Assembly: GCA_947460525.1 (NCBI GenBank)
Contig: CANHIV010000108.1
Span: 1 to 5,195, forward strand
DNA: 5,195 bases
Direction of reading: 5' to 3'
Source of the DNA: Flavobacteriales bacterium
GTDB taxonomy: Bacteria > Bacteroidota > Bacteroidia > Flavobacteriales_D > Sanyastnellaceae
The translations under genes and the position numbers were made by a program. Positions 1-5,195 of this stretch are shown one piece after another. The stretch's first letter is position 1; the number at the start of each line of letters is the position of its first letter. Below the pieces are notes generated by a model. It ran no database searches. It was not told the DNA's origin and saw only the letters and a program-made list of their open reading frames with translations.

Positions 1-1607
1 GTGGTATCAATTGAGGCAATTACGGAATCCCATTTGATCTGGTAAAACAACTGACCCTCTTCCCTTTTCTCTACACAGCCCATTTCCTCCTTTCCCCATT
101 CAAAAGCAAACGACAAAGGAAAATTGCTCTCATATATGCGCTCAGGCTTGGCATTGGTAGAAGTGGGTTCAATTTGATTCAGGACATACAATGGGCCTTT
201 TTCTCCTTGCTCTCTAGAAAGGTAAATTACTTTTTTATTGGGCAAATAAACAGGCGAATAATCATCCTCATCTGTCTTGGTAATGGGCTTGGGGGTATTG
301 CCAATAGTGGGCATTACAAATACATCACTCCTTCCACTGTTCACTCCAATAAAAACGATGTTCTTTCCATCCTGGCTGAAACGCGGCATCAAAATTTTGT
401 CTACCGCAAAAACTTGCTTTTCCGTCCAACTCTTTTCCTTGACATTCCATTGGGCATATTTCAAAAAACCGCGTTTCTCATAAAAGACAGCCAACATTTC
501 ACCCGCAGGATGCCAAGCCACATGCGGATAGGTAAAATCATTTAAGCGATCGGACTTGGGTTGTCTTTTTAAAATGCACTTTAGTTTATCCTTCTCTACA
601 TCATACACCCAAACACGGTACTGCCCCCACTCATGGGTGACAAAGGCCCAATACTTGCCATCTGGACTCAAAGAATAATCACGGTACTTAAACTTCTTCC
701 TTGACTTTAATGACAACTCCCCCATTTTCTTCTGGAGCTTTTTGTCCTTCTCATAATTTTCAGGAAGCTCCAATCTTTGGACCCGAATACGGTAGTATTG
801 ATAAAACTCCTGCACCAAAGCGTCCATGGACTTACCGATGATGAGCTCAAATCCCAAATCAATTCCCCGAGCAAAACGAGACATCTGAAGGATACTGGGG
901 ATGACATTGCTGCCATATCGATCAGCTATAAAACTCCAAAATGCCGCACCGCCAATTCTAGCGGATTCATTCTTCCAAAAATTGATTTGAATTTTCTTCC
1001 TTTTCAATTCTTGCATCATGAAAAGATCCAATACCTCTTGCTTCTCTCCCCCCAACCAATAAGCCATTCCTTGCACAAACCAATCTGGATAATTGGAAAA
1101 AGCCAACGCCTTAACGGCATCCTTCCAAGAATTGCCCAGCAATACTTGCGAAATAGCAATCTCCGCCAAGCCTCTTCTTAATTGCGATTGATAAGCCTCC
1201 TGATTGCCCTCAAAAAAAACAAAAAGTTTGTTCTGAATAATCTGTGACGTTCCCATCACCCCATTGTTCTCATCCAAGGTTGTTCCAATATTGCTTTGAC
1301 GCATATCGGACTGACTCAAGTAAGACATGATATAAATTCGTTCCGATGGCTGAAAGCCAAAGTAATTGATCATCTCAGACATGATTGCATCGGACTTCTT
1401 GGCTGTTTCCAAAGCCAATTTCTCACCTCCCTGATAAAAATACACATCCGCGTATTTGCCCGAAAAATAGGACCATTCAAAATCGCGGTATTGAACACGG
1501 TTCTTTCCAAATGTCAAATTGCTCCCTTGATAAAACTGCCCCCACATCGACGTCGCACCGCCTAAAAGAAGCAGAACAAACAAGACATGGATTTTTCGCA
1601 TTATCAT
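1..1607 (-). CDS. Secreted PD40/TolB-like beta-propeller protein with degenerate peptidase-MA-like N-terminal domain (3' end outside window)
   Basis: Open reading frame without a stop from 1607 to the left edge, about 535 residues visible. ATG at 1607 (MIMRKIHV) and in-frame ATG at 1601 (MRKIHV) are both possible; an in-frame TAA lies 9 bp upstream of the first. Residues 1-23 form a signal peptide (basic start, leucine-rich core, probable cut near MWGQ) with no lipobox cysteine, so the protein is exported to the periplasm or surface. Residues 25-300 look like a peptidase-MA-type gluzincin fold: the segment YPDWFVQGMAYW (174-185) matches the usual PxWxxEGxAxY region, but the expected HExxH reads RGLAE (145-149). 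From about residue 310 come propeller blades with PD40 motifs: SPDGKYWAF (314), HPAGEMLAV (about 366), SQDGKNIVF (about 410), then YSPVYLPNKKVIYLS (about 449). Family members I know are roughly twice this length, so much of the propeller is outside. Role unknown; a scaffold or binding protein is more likely than a protease. Confidence 0.85.
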   Translation of the reverse strand, partial: MIMRKIHVLFVLLLLGGATSMWGQFYQGSNLTFGKNRVQYRDFEWSYFSGKYADVYFYQGGEKLALETAKKSDAIMSEMINYFGFQPSERIYIMSYLSQSDMRQSNIGTTLDENNGVMGTSQIIQNKLFVFFEGNQEAYQSQLRRGLAEIAISQVLLGNSWKDAVKALAFSNYPDWFVQGMAYWLGGEKQEVLDLFMMQELKRKKIQINFWKNESARIGGAAFWSFIADRYGSNVIPSILQMSRFARGIDLGFELIIGKSMDALVQEFYQYYRIRVQRLELPENYEKDKKLQKKMGELSLKSRKKFKYRDYSLSPDGKYWAFVTHEWGQYRVWVYDVEKDKLKCILKRQPKSDRLNDFTYPHVAWHPAGEMLAVFYEKRGFLKYAQWNVKEKSWTEKQVFAVDKILMPRFSQDGKNIVFIGVNSGRSDVFVMPTIGNTPKPITKTDEDDYSPVYLPNKKVIYLSREQGEKGPLYVLNQIEPTSTNAKPERIYESNFPLSFAFEWGKEEMGCVEKREEGQLFYQIKWDSVIASIDT

Positions 1608-1638
1608 TGCCGCAATTTAATTCAATAACGGTCATTCT
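1608..1638. promoter_or_regulatory. 31-bp divergent intergenic gap, promoters not resolved
   Basis: This is the whole gap between the starts of the leftward propeller gene and the rightward metallo-hydrolase gene. It is AT-rich and contains no inverted repeat or Shine-Dalgarno motif. It is too short for two complete promoters, so at least one promoter must extend into the opposite gene's coding sequence. I find only weak partial matches to the Bacteroidota -7 element nearby: TATCATTG at 1602-1609 on plus and TAGATTG at 1654-1648 on minus. Neither has a convincing -33 TTG partner. Confidence 0.4.
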
Positions 1639-2304
1639 ATGGCTCCACAATCTATAAAAAGGGATAATTTAACGGTATACGTTTGGGCCGTTGGTCCATT
1701 TCAAGAAAATACCTATCTCGTTGTCAATGAAAATAACGTCGGCACCTTGATTGATCCTGGATTTGGTCAATCTTCTGAAGAAAGTAGTTTCAAGGATTTT
1801 GTTGAAAAAAACAACATCCATTTGGACCAAATCATCAACACGCATTGTCACATTGATCACATCTTGGGCAATGACTTTTGTTGCCGTGAGTGGAACCTTC
1901 CGTTGTACTACCATGCCTTGGAGGAAAGCAACATAGACCGCTCTATTCAAATGAGCCAAGTTTGGGGCATTCCCTATACCCCTTCACCCAAGGCCACTTC
2001 TTATATTGACGAAAAAAGTAATATCGCAATTGCCCATGAATCTGTTGAAACATGGCTAGTCCCGGGTCATTGCAAAGGTCACTTGGCATTTATACATCAT
2101 CCAAGCAAAACTGTTTTTAGTGGCGATGTACTTTTCAGAGAGAGCATTGGCCGAATTGATTTACCTGGCGGTGATGGCGATGAAATTGAGCAAAGCATTA
2201 AACGTCTTTACACACTTCCCGATGACTATGTCATTTGTTCAGGACATGGCCCATTAACGACCATCGGCCATGAAAAGCAGTTTAATCCGTTTGTAAAAGG
2301 CTAG
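1639..2304 (+). CDS. MBL-fold metallo-hydrolase, glyoxalase II-like
   Basis: Complete 221-residue protein, the usual size for small single-domain glyoxalase II-like hydrolases. The N-terminal strand pair GPFQENTYLVV (19-29) and LIDPG (37-41) lead into the metal-binding motif THCHIDH (68-74: H69, H71, D73, H74). Further ligands are H144 in VPGH, bridging D163 in FSGD, and H203 in SGHGP, so a complete two-metal site is present. The stretch GRIDLPGGD (171-179) and the ending GPLTTIGHEKQFNPF are typical of this subgroup. Such enzymes hydrolyse thioesters such as S-lactoylglutathione, or related thiol esters or persulfides; the exact substrate cannot be read here. Cytoplasmic, no signal peptide. 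A small departure from the family is CKGHL after PGH, where SPGS is more common. It is probably transcribed alone, and its TAG stop overlaps the stop of the convergent kinase gene. ATG 1639 is the only start that keeps the first strand intact. Confidence 0.93.
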   Translation: MAPQSIKRDNLTVYVWAVGPFQENTYLVVNENNVGTLIDPGFGQSSEESSFKDFVEKNNIHLDQIINTHCHIDHILGNDFCCREWNLPLYYHALEESNIDRSIQMSQVWGIPYTPSPKATSYIDEKSNIAIAHESVETWLVPGHCKGHLAFIHHPSKTVFSGDVLFRESIGRIDLPGGDGDEIEQSIKRLYTLPDDYVICSGHGPLTTIGHEKQFNPFVKG

Positions 2305-3347
2305 GCTTTCTTGAGCGTAAAAGCAAAGGTAGAACCGATGCCTTCCGTGCTACGAACACTGATGGTTTCCTGATGCGCTTCAATAATATGTTTACAAATG
2401 GCCAAGCCCAAACCTGAGCCTCCATCGTTTCTAGAGCGACTTTTATCCACCCGATAAAAACGTTCGAATATTCTTGGCAAATGTTCTTTGGCTATGCCGA
2501 TTCCGTTGTCCGCCACTTCGCACAAAACGTGCTCCTCCATGTCATAAAATCGAACTTTCACCTCGCCATGATTATTGCCATAGTGAATGGCATTAGAAAT
2601 CAAATTGATCAGCACCTGCTGGACTCTTGAATAATCACCGATGACCATCAACTGCTTAGGAGAGTTCTCTTTGATATACAAATGGATGTTTTTGATCTTG
2701 GCCATTTTCTCAACAGTCTCCATCGCCGCATTGGCACATTGCACCAAATCAAATTTGGCCATGACAATGGGAATCCCTCCACTTTCCAATTTAGATATTT
2801 GATCCAAGTCGCCAATCAAAGCACTCAATCGATCCGCCTGCCGATTGGCCTTAGATAAGAACAATCGAATTTGCTCAGGATCATTGAGCTCATCATCCAG
2901 CAATGTTTCAATATATCCCTGAATGCCAAACAAAGGTGTCTTCAGCTCATGGGCCAAATTGCCAATAAATTCCTTTCTGAAAGAATCCGCATCCCGCAAG
3001 GTCTTAACCTCGGTAATTTTCTCTTCTACCCATTCCGATACCTGATCTTCAATATCGTGCAATACATCATCAGCCATCAAGAGCGGAGCCCTTTTGTCTG
3101 ATTGACTTTTAAAAGCGTGAATGTTTTTGTAAATGACTTTGATTTTGGCGTAAAGAAACTTTTCAATGAAAAAACCAATCAAATAGAAGCTAAAGACCGC
3201 CAGAGCGACCACCCCAATAACTACTGGAAGTACAGAATGAATATCTACAATTTTGAAAAAAACCAATACCGCCAAAAATACAGTTGAGACTACTGCAATC
3301 CATGCCGCAGTCCAAACTGCCACACCATTGGGGGTTCTTGGTTTCAT
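2301..3347 (-). CDS. Sensor histidine kinase, PhoR-like, two membrane segments with almost no external loop
   Basis: Complete 348-residue kinase. Two hydrophobic helices (about 9-31 and 39-61) are separated by only about seven residues, so there is practically no periplasmic sensor domain. A linker with coiled-coil character (about 62-120) connects to the dimerisation/phosphoacceptor domain, where NLAHELKTPLFGIQGY gives phosphorylated H133. The catalytic ATPase domain shows the N box NLISNAIHYG (N248, N252), G1 box DNGIGI (280-285), F box FERFYRVD (294-301) and G2 box GGSGLGLAI (309-317), all intact. It should autophosphorylate H133 and pass the phosphate to the regulator encoded immediately upstream. 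Its ATG shares one base with the regulator's TAA (TAATG, 3349-3345), which implies translational coupling. There is no PAS domain, unlike E. coli PhoR, and no clear HAMP consensus. The PhoR label rests on the kinase core, the partner and the upstream Pho-box-like array; another sensor of the same broad class is possible. The stop lies in a CTAG shared with the convergent hydrolase gene. Confidence 0.93.
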   Translation of the reverse strand: MKPRTPNGVAVWTAAWIAVVSTVFLAVLVFFKIVDIHSVLPVVIGVVALAVFSFYLIGFFIEKFLYAKIKVIYKNIHAFKSQSDKRAPLLMADDVLHDIEDQVSEWVEEKITEVKTLRDADSFRKEFIGNLAHELKTPLFGIQGYIETLLDDELNDPEQIRLFLSKANRQADRLSALIGDLDQISKLESGGIPIVMAKFDLVQCANAAMETVEKMAKIKNIHLYIKENSPKQLMVIGDYSRVQQVLINLISNAIHYGNNHGEVKVRFYDMEEHVLCEVADNGIGIAKEHLPRIFERFYRVDKSRSRNDGGSGLGLAICKHIIEAHQETISVRSTEGIGSTFAFTLKKA

Positions 3348-3349
3348 TA
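3345..3349 (-). promoter_or_regulatory. TAATG stop/start overlap coupling regulator and kinase
   Basis: Read on the minus strand, TAA ends the response regulator at 3349-3347 and ATG starts the kinase at 3347-3345, sharing one A. With no Shine-Dalgarno motif in front, the kinase start probably depends on ribosomes finishing the regulator, which would keep the two products in a fixed ratio. Confidence 0.8.
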
Positions 3350-4024
3350 GGGTTCAAATTTATACCCTACGCCTTTAATTGTCTTAAAAAATTCATCACC
3401 AATTTTCTCACGGAGTTTTCGGATATGCACATCAATGGTCCGATCTCCAACGATTACATCATTTCCCCAAACAGAATTTAAAATAAAATCTCTTGTAAAA
3501 ACCCTTCCCGGAGCTGAAACCAGCAAGGCCAGCAATTCAAATTCCTTCTTGGGCAAATGAAAAACTTCTGTTCCTCGGGTGACAATATATTTCTCTTTAT
3601 CAATGACCAAACCTCCCGTGTCCACTGACTCTTGTGCAATAGTGGCCTGACCCTCCAATCTCTTTAACCACGCTTTGACTTTTGATACCAAAATCCTTGG
3701 TTTGATGGGTTTGGCGATGTAATCATCACCCCCTGCCTCAAATCCCGCCATTTGGCTATAATCTTCACTTCGTGCAGTAAGAAAAGCGATAATGGTGGAT
3801 TTTCCATCTGGAAGCTCTCTAATTTCTCGACACGCTTCCATTCCATCCATCTCCGGCATCATGACATCCATTAATATCAAATGGGGTTTAAATTCCGGCA
3901 CCTTGACAACTGCCTCACTTCCGTTCTGCGCAGTAACTACTTGAAAACCTTCCTTCTCTAAGTTGTACTGGAGCAGATCTAGGATGTCTTGCTCATCATC
4001 CACCAATAGGATTCTGTATTGCAT
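3347..4024 (-). CDS. OmpR/PhoB-family response regulator, PhoB/PhoP-like
   Basis: 225-residue regulator, standard length for the family. The receiver domain (1-120) has acidic pocket D9/D10 in LLVDDEQD, phosphoacceptor D53 in ILMDVMMPEMDG, T83 in FLTAR and K105 in YIAKPIKP. The C-terminal winged helix (about 135-225) contains LPKKEFELLALLVSAPGRVF, then the recognition-helix region GDRTIDVHIRKLREKIG (193-209) and the wing KTIKGVGYKF. It should bind direct DNA repeats as a head-to-tail dimer when phosphorylated. ATG 4024 (MQYRILLVDDEQ) is chosen because the receiver begins right there. An in-frame ATG at 4057 would add 11 atypical residues (MKCYFCTRNYI) and lies upstream of the predicted -7 element, so it would not be in the transcript. 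First gene of a two-gene operon with the kinase. The TTAACC/TTAACA array upstream suggests autoregulation. The phosphate-responsive role is inferred from that array and overall similarity, not proven. Confidence 0.94.
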   Translation of the reverse strand: MQYRILLVDDEQDILDLLQYNLEKEGFQVVTAQNGSEAVVKVPEFKPHLILMDVMMPEMDGMEACREIRELPDGKSTIIAFLTARSEDYSQMAGFEAGGDDYIAKPIKPRILVSKVKAWLKRLEGQATIAQESVDTGGLVIDKEKYIVTRGTEVFHLPKKEFELLALLVSAPGRVFTRDFILNSVWGNDVIVGDRTIDVHIRKLREKIGDEFFKTIKGVGYKFEP

Positions 4025-4040
4025 AATGTAATTTCTTGTA

Positions 4041-4048
4041 CAAAAGTA
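4041..4048 (-). promoter_or_regulatory. Bacteroidota -7 promoter element (TAnnTTTG) for the two-component operon
   Basis: TACTTTTG on the minus strand is a perfect match to the TAnnTTTG -7 consensus of Bacteroidota primary sigma-factor promoters. It ends 16 bp before the regulator ATG at 4024, so transcription would start near 4034-4037 and leave a leader of only about 10-13 nt. There is no TTG at the expected -33 position; that place is taken by the TTAACC/TTAACA repeats, as expected for an activator-dependent promoter. Confidence 0.6.
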
Positions 4049-4058
4049 GCATTTCAAC

Positions 4059-4086
4059 TGTTAAGTTCAGGTTAACTAGAGGTTAA
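4059..4086 (-). promoter_or_regulatory. Pho-box-like operator: three 6-bp direct repeats at 11-bp period
   Basis: On the minus strand the hexamers TTAACC (4086-4081), TTAACC (4075-4070) and TTAACA (4064-4059) are separated by exactly 5 bp each. The period is therefore 11 bp, one helical turn. The last repeat ends exactly 10 bp before the TACTTTTG element. Known PhoP boxes of Bacillus are TT(A/C)ACA repeats with about 5-bp spacers, and PhoB boxes of E. coli are 11-bp direct repeats 10 bp upstream of the -10, so both sequence and geometry fit. The likely ligand is the PhoB/PhoP-like regulator encoded just downstream (autoregulation). The same array also lies upstream of the rightward dehydrogenase gene. 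Binding itself is inferred. Confidence 0.65.
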
Positions 4087-4119
4087 TGATTGTAGAAAAA
4101 AAACAAACTACCTTGCAGC

Positions 4120-4911
4120 ATGATTTGGAGGGATAAAAAAGTTTGGGTCATTGGTGCCAGTTCAGGCATAGGACAAGCTATAGCCATAGAATTAAATAAG
4201 GCCGGTGCATTTGTAATTTTAAGTGCCCGAAGTGGTGATAAATTACAAAAAACGAAAAGCCTTTTGGCCCAGCCCCAACATTCAGATATTATTTCGCTTG
4301 ACCTCTCAAATGCTTCATCCATAGCAGAAGCCATTACAACCTACCAACAGCGGCATCAAAAAATAGATGTTTTGATACAAAGTGGCGGAATTAGCCAACG
4401 TGCGCTTGCCGTTGATACGTCCATGGAGACAACCCGACAGATTTTTGAAAGCAATTTCTTTGGGCAAATCCCTATTTCATTGGCAGCAGTTGAAATGATG
4501 AAATCTCAAGGCCATGGTAAGCTTGTCGTCATCACCAGTTTTACAGGAAAATGGGGATTCTATTTGCGATCATCCTACGCCGCATCCAAACATGCTTTGC
4601 ATGGATACTATGAAAGTTTGCGAATGGAGGTGGAGAATTTTGGTGTTGAAATACAACTCGTCACCCCTGGGTTTATTGCCACAGAAATTTCGAAAAACGC
4701 AGTGGATGGAAATGGTCTAGCGACAGGTGAAATGGATGACAACCAAGCACAAGGCATTTCAGCTGAAGCATGTGCCATCCAAATAAAAACGGGTATCGAG
4801 AAAGGAAAATGGGAATTTGGCGCAGGAGGAAAGGAAAAACTTGGCCTCTGGATACACCGTCACTTTCCGCAATTCTTTCAAAAATTATTGCGCAAACAAA
4901 ATGCGCGATAA
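4120..4911 (+). CDS. Classical short-chain dehydrogenase/reductase (SDR), DHRS7-like
   Basis: Complete 263-residue NAD(P)-dependent oxidoreductase. The Rossmann nucleotide motif is IGASSGIG (11-18; the usual leading T is I). SAR at 35-37 puts R37 at the end of the second strand, which favours NADP(H). LDLSN (60-64) is the adenine-binding region. The catalytic tetrad is complete: N112 (ESNFFG), S140 (VITSFTGKWG), Y153 and K157 (SSYAASKHAL). PG at 183-184 in LVTPGFIATEIS is the usual cofactor-loop motif. The structural NNAG motif is altered to QSGG (87-90), while the following ISQR matches DHRS7-type SDRs. The C-terminal tail (W244, HRHFPQFFQKLLRKQ) is basic and amphipathic and may touch membrane. 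Cytoplasmic; substrate unknown, plausibly a lipid or steroid-like carbonyl by family. Divergent from the two-component operon and possibly sharing its operator. It ends directly against the convergent VOC gene. Confidence 0.93.
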   Translation: MIWRDKKVWVIGASSGIGQAIAIELNKAGAFVILSARSGDKLQKTKSLLAQPQHSDIISLDLSNASSIAEAITTYQQRHQKIDVLIQSGGISQRALAVDTSMETTRQIFESNFFGQIPISLAAVEMMKSQGHGKLVVITSFTGKWGFYLRSSYAASKHALHGYYESLRMEVENFGVEIQLVTPGFIATEISKNAVDGNGLATGEMDDNQAQGISAEACAIQIKTGIEKGKWEFGAGGKEKLGLWIHRHFPQFFQKLLRKQNAR

Positions 4912-5195
4912 TTAGTCTTTGATTCTACTAAACCGCAAAGCCTTTAGCATAAAATCAGGCAATGGTTTCAAGGGATCTCGCTTTTCGACATTCAAGTAAA
5001 CTCCCCATTTTTCCATGATGGGAACCTTGTATACCTCAATCATCTCTATTAAAATTCCATCCGGATCATCGATGTAGACACAATGCACTTTGGTATTGCC
5101 CATGTTCAATGCATCTTGACTATCGCAAGTAAATGGAAATCCTTTGGCTGCCAATTGTTGGCCCAATTGCTTCATCCCTTTGACATCCAAACCCA
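4912..5195 (-). CDS. VOC-superfamily (glyoxalase/bleomycin-resistance-like) protein, C-terminal part
   Basis: The last 93 codons of a gene that enters from the right edge; the true start is outside the window. The segment VHCVYIDDPDGILIEMIEV is the characteristic closing strand pair of a VOC beta-alpha-beta-beta-beta module, with the E of LIEM (residue 50 of the visible part) at the usual C-terminal metal-ligand position. Preceding it, GMKQLGQQLAAKGFPF is the module's helix. After the module comes a tail of about 38 residues (MEKWGVYLNVEKRDPLKPLP, then FMLKALRFSRIKD), longer than in minimal VOC proteins. Without the N-terminal module the metal site and activity cannot be judged: it could be a lyase, dioxygenase or binding protein. 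Its TAA abuts the TAA of the convergent dehydrogenase. Confidence 0.85.
   Translation of the reverse strand, partial: GLDVKGMKQLGQQLAAKGFPFTCDSQDALNMGNTKVHCVYIDDPDGILIEMIEVYKVPIMEKWGVYLNVEKRDPLKPLPDFMLKALRFSRIKD

Larger units (their letters stand above)
4025..4119. other. 95-bp divergent intergenic region
   Basis: The only sizeable non-coding stretch in the window, between the leftward regulator and the rightward dehydrogenase. It holds the direct-repeat operator and -7 element described separately, plus a run of eight A (4096-4103) on the dehydrogenase side. No convincing TAnnTTTG element faces the dehydrogenase: the nearest is TACCTTGC at 4109-4116, too close to the ATG at 4120 to act as a standard promoter. 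Confidence 0.7.

Noticed and set aside
174..1565. Several plus-strand open frames inside 174-1565
   Set aside because: They lie opposite the continuous minus-strand propeller gene, have no recognisable domains, and overlap one another in different frames.
1602..1609. TATCATTG as a -7 promoter element for the metallo-hydrolase gene
   Set aside because: One mismatch to TAnnTTTG and no TTG about 19-23 bp upstream; too weak to call.
1648..1654. TAGATTG (minus strand) as a -7 element for the propeller gene
   Set aside because: Lacks one T of the consensus and has no -33 TTG upstream.
2245..2272. Perfect 7-bp inverted repeat CATGGCC / GGCCATG with a 14-bp loop, 29 bp beyond the kinase stop; possible terminator
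   Set aside because: It lies within the conserved GHGP-TTIG coding segment of the hydrolase and has no T-run following it on the minus strand. Most likely a by-product of coding sequence.
4025..4057. Extended start of the response regulator at 4057 (MKCYFCTRNYI...)
   Set aside because: The extra 11 residues do not fit the receiver fold and the codons overlap the predicted -7 element; ATG 4024 gives a standard N-terminus.
4083..4334. Minus-strand 83-codon frame opposite the start of the dehydrogenase
   Set aside because: It overlaps the Rossmann-motif coding region and the operator repeats and shows no domain; a shadow frame.
1639..5195. A glyoxalase pathway formed by the glyoxalase II-like hydrolase and the VOC protein
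   Set aside because: The two genes are about 2.6 kb apart on opposite strands, separated by a two-component system and an SDR, and neither has sequence features specific for methylglyoxal detoxification.

Overview
The window looks like chromosomal DNA of a Bacteroidota (Bacteroidetes) bacterium, probably of the Cytophagia/Flavobacteriia kind. The signs are moderately AT-rich sequence, no clear Shine-Dalgarno motifs before the genes, a perfect TAnnTTTG-type -7 promoter element, and a secreted PD40/TolB-like propeller protein of a type I associate with this phylum. I see no tRNA, rRNA, CRISPR array, insertion sequence or phage gene. It reads as compact housekeeping and regulatory DNA, not a mobile island.

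Layout, left to right: (1) 1-1607, minus strand: a long secreted protein cut off by the window edge, with a degenerate peptidase-MA-like N-terminal domain followed by a PD40 beta-propeller. It has no stop codon in the window. (2) 1639-2304, plus: a complete metallo-beta-lactamase-fold hydrolase of the glyoxalase II-like type, starting only 31 bp from gene 1. (3) 2301-4024, minus: a two-component system with the response regulator first (3347-4024) and the histidine kinase second (2301-3347), joined by a TAATG stop/start overlap. (4) 4025-4119: the only real intergenic region. It holds three TTAACC/TTAACA hexamers at exact 11-bp period, placed 10 bp upstream of a TACTTTTG -7 element pointing into the regulator gene. 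(5) 4120-4911, plus: a classical short-chain dehydrogenase/reductase. (6) 4912-5195, minus: the C-terminal part of a VOC (glyoxalase-like) protein, cut off by the right edge.

How the parts fit: the regulator and kinase resemble PhoB/PhoR (PhoP/PhoR). The upstream repeat array has the geometry of a Pho box (11-bp direct repeats replacing the -35 region), so the simplest reading is an autoregulated phosphate-type two-component operon. This is an inference. The flanking enzymes have no obvious pathway link to it. Gene packing is extreme: the two convergent gene ends share a CTAG or abut in TAATTA, and the one divergent pair other than at the Pho-box region is 31 bp apart. I do not see a clearly new multi-gene system. 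The best leads are the regulatory array and the apparently inactive peptidase-like domain of the propeller protein.
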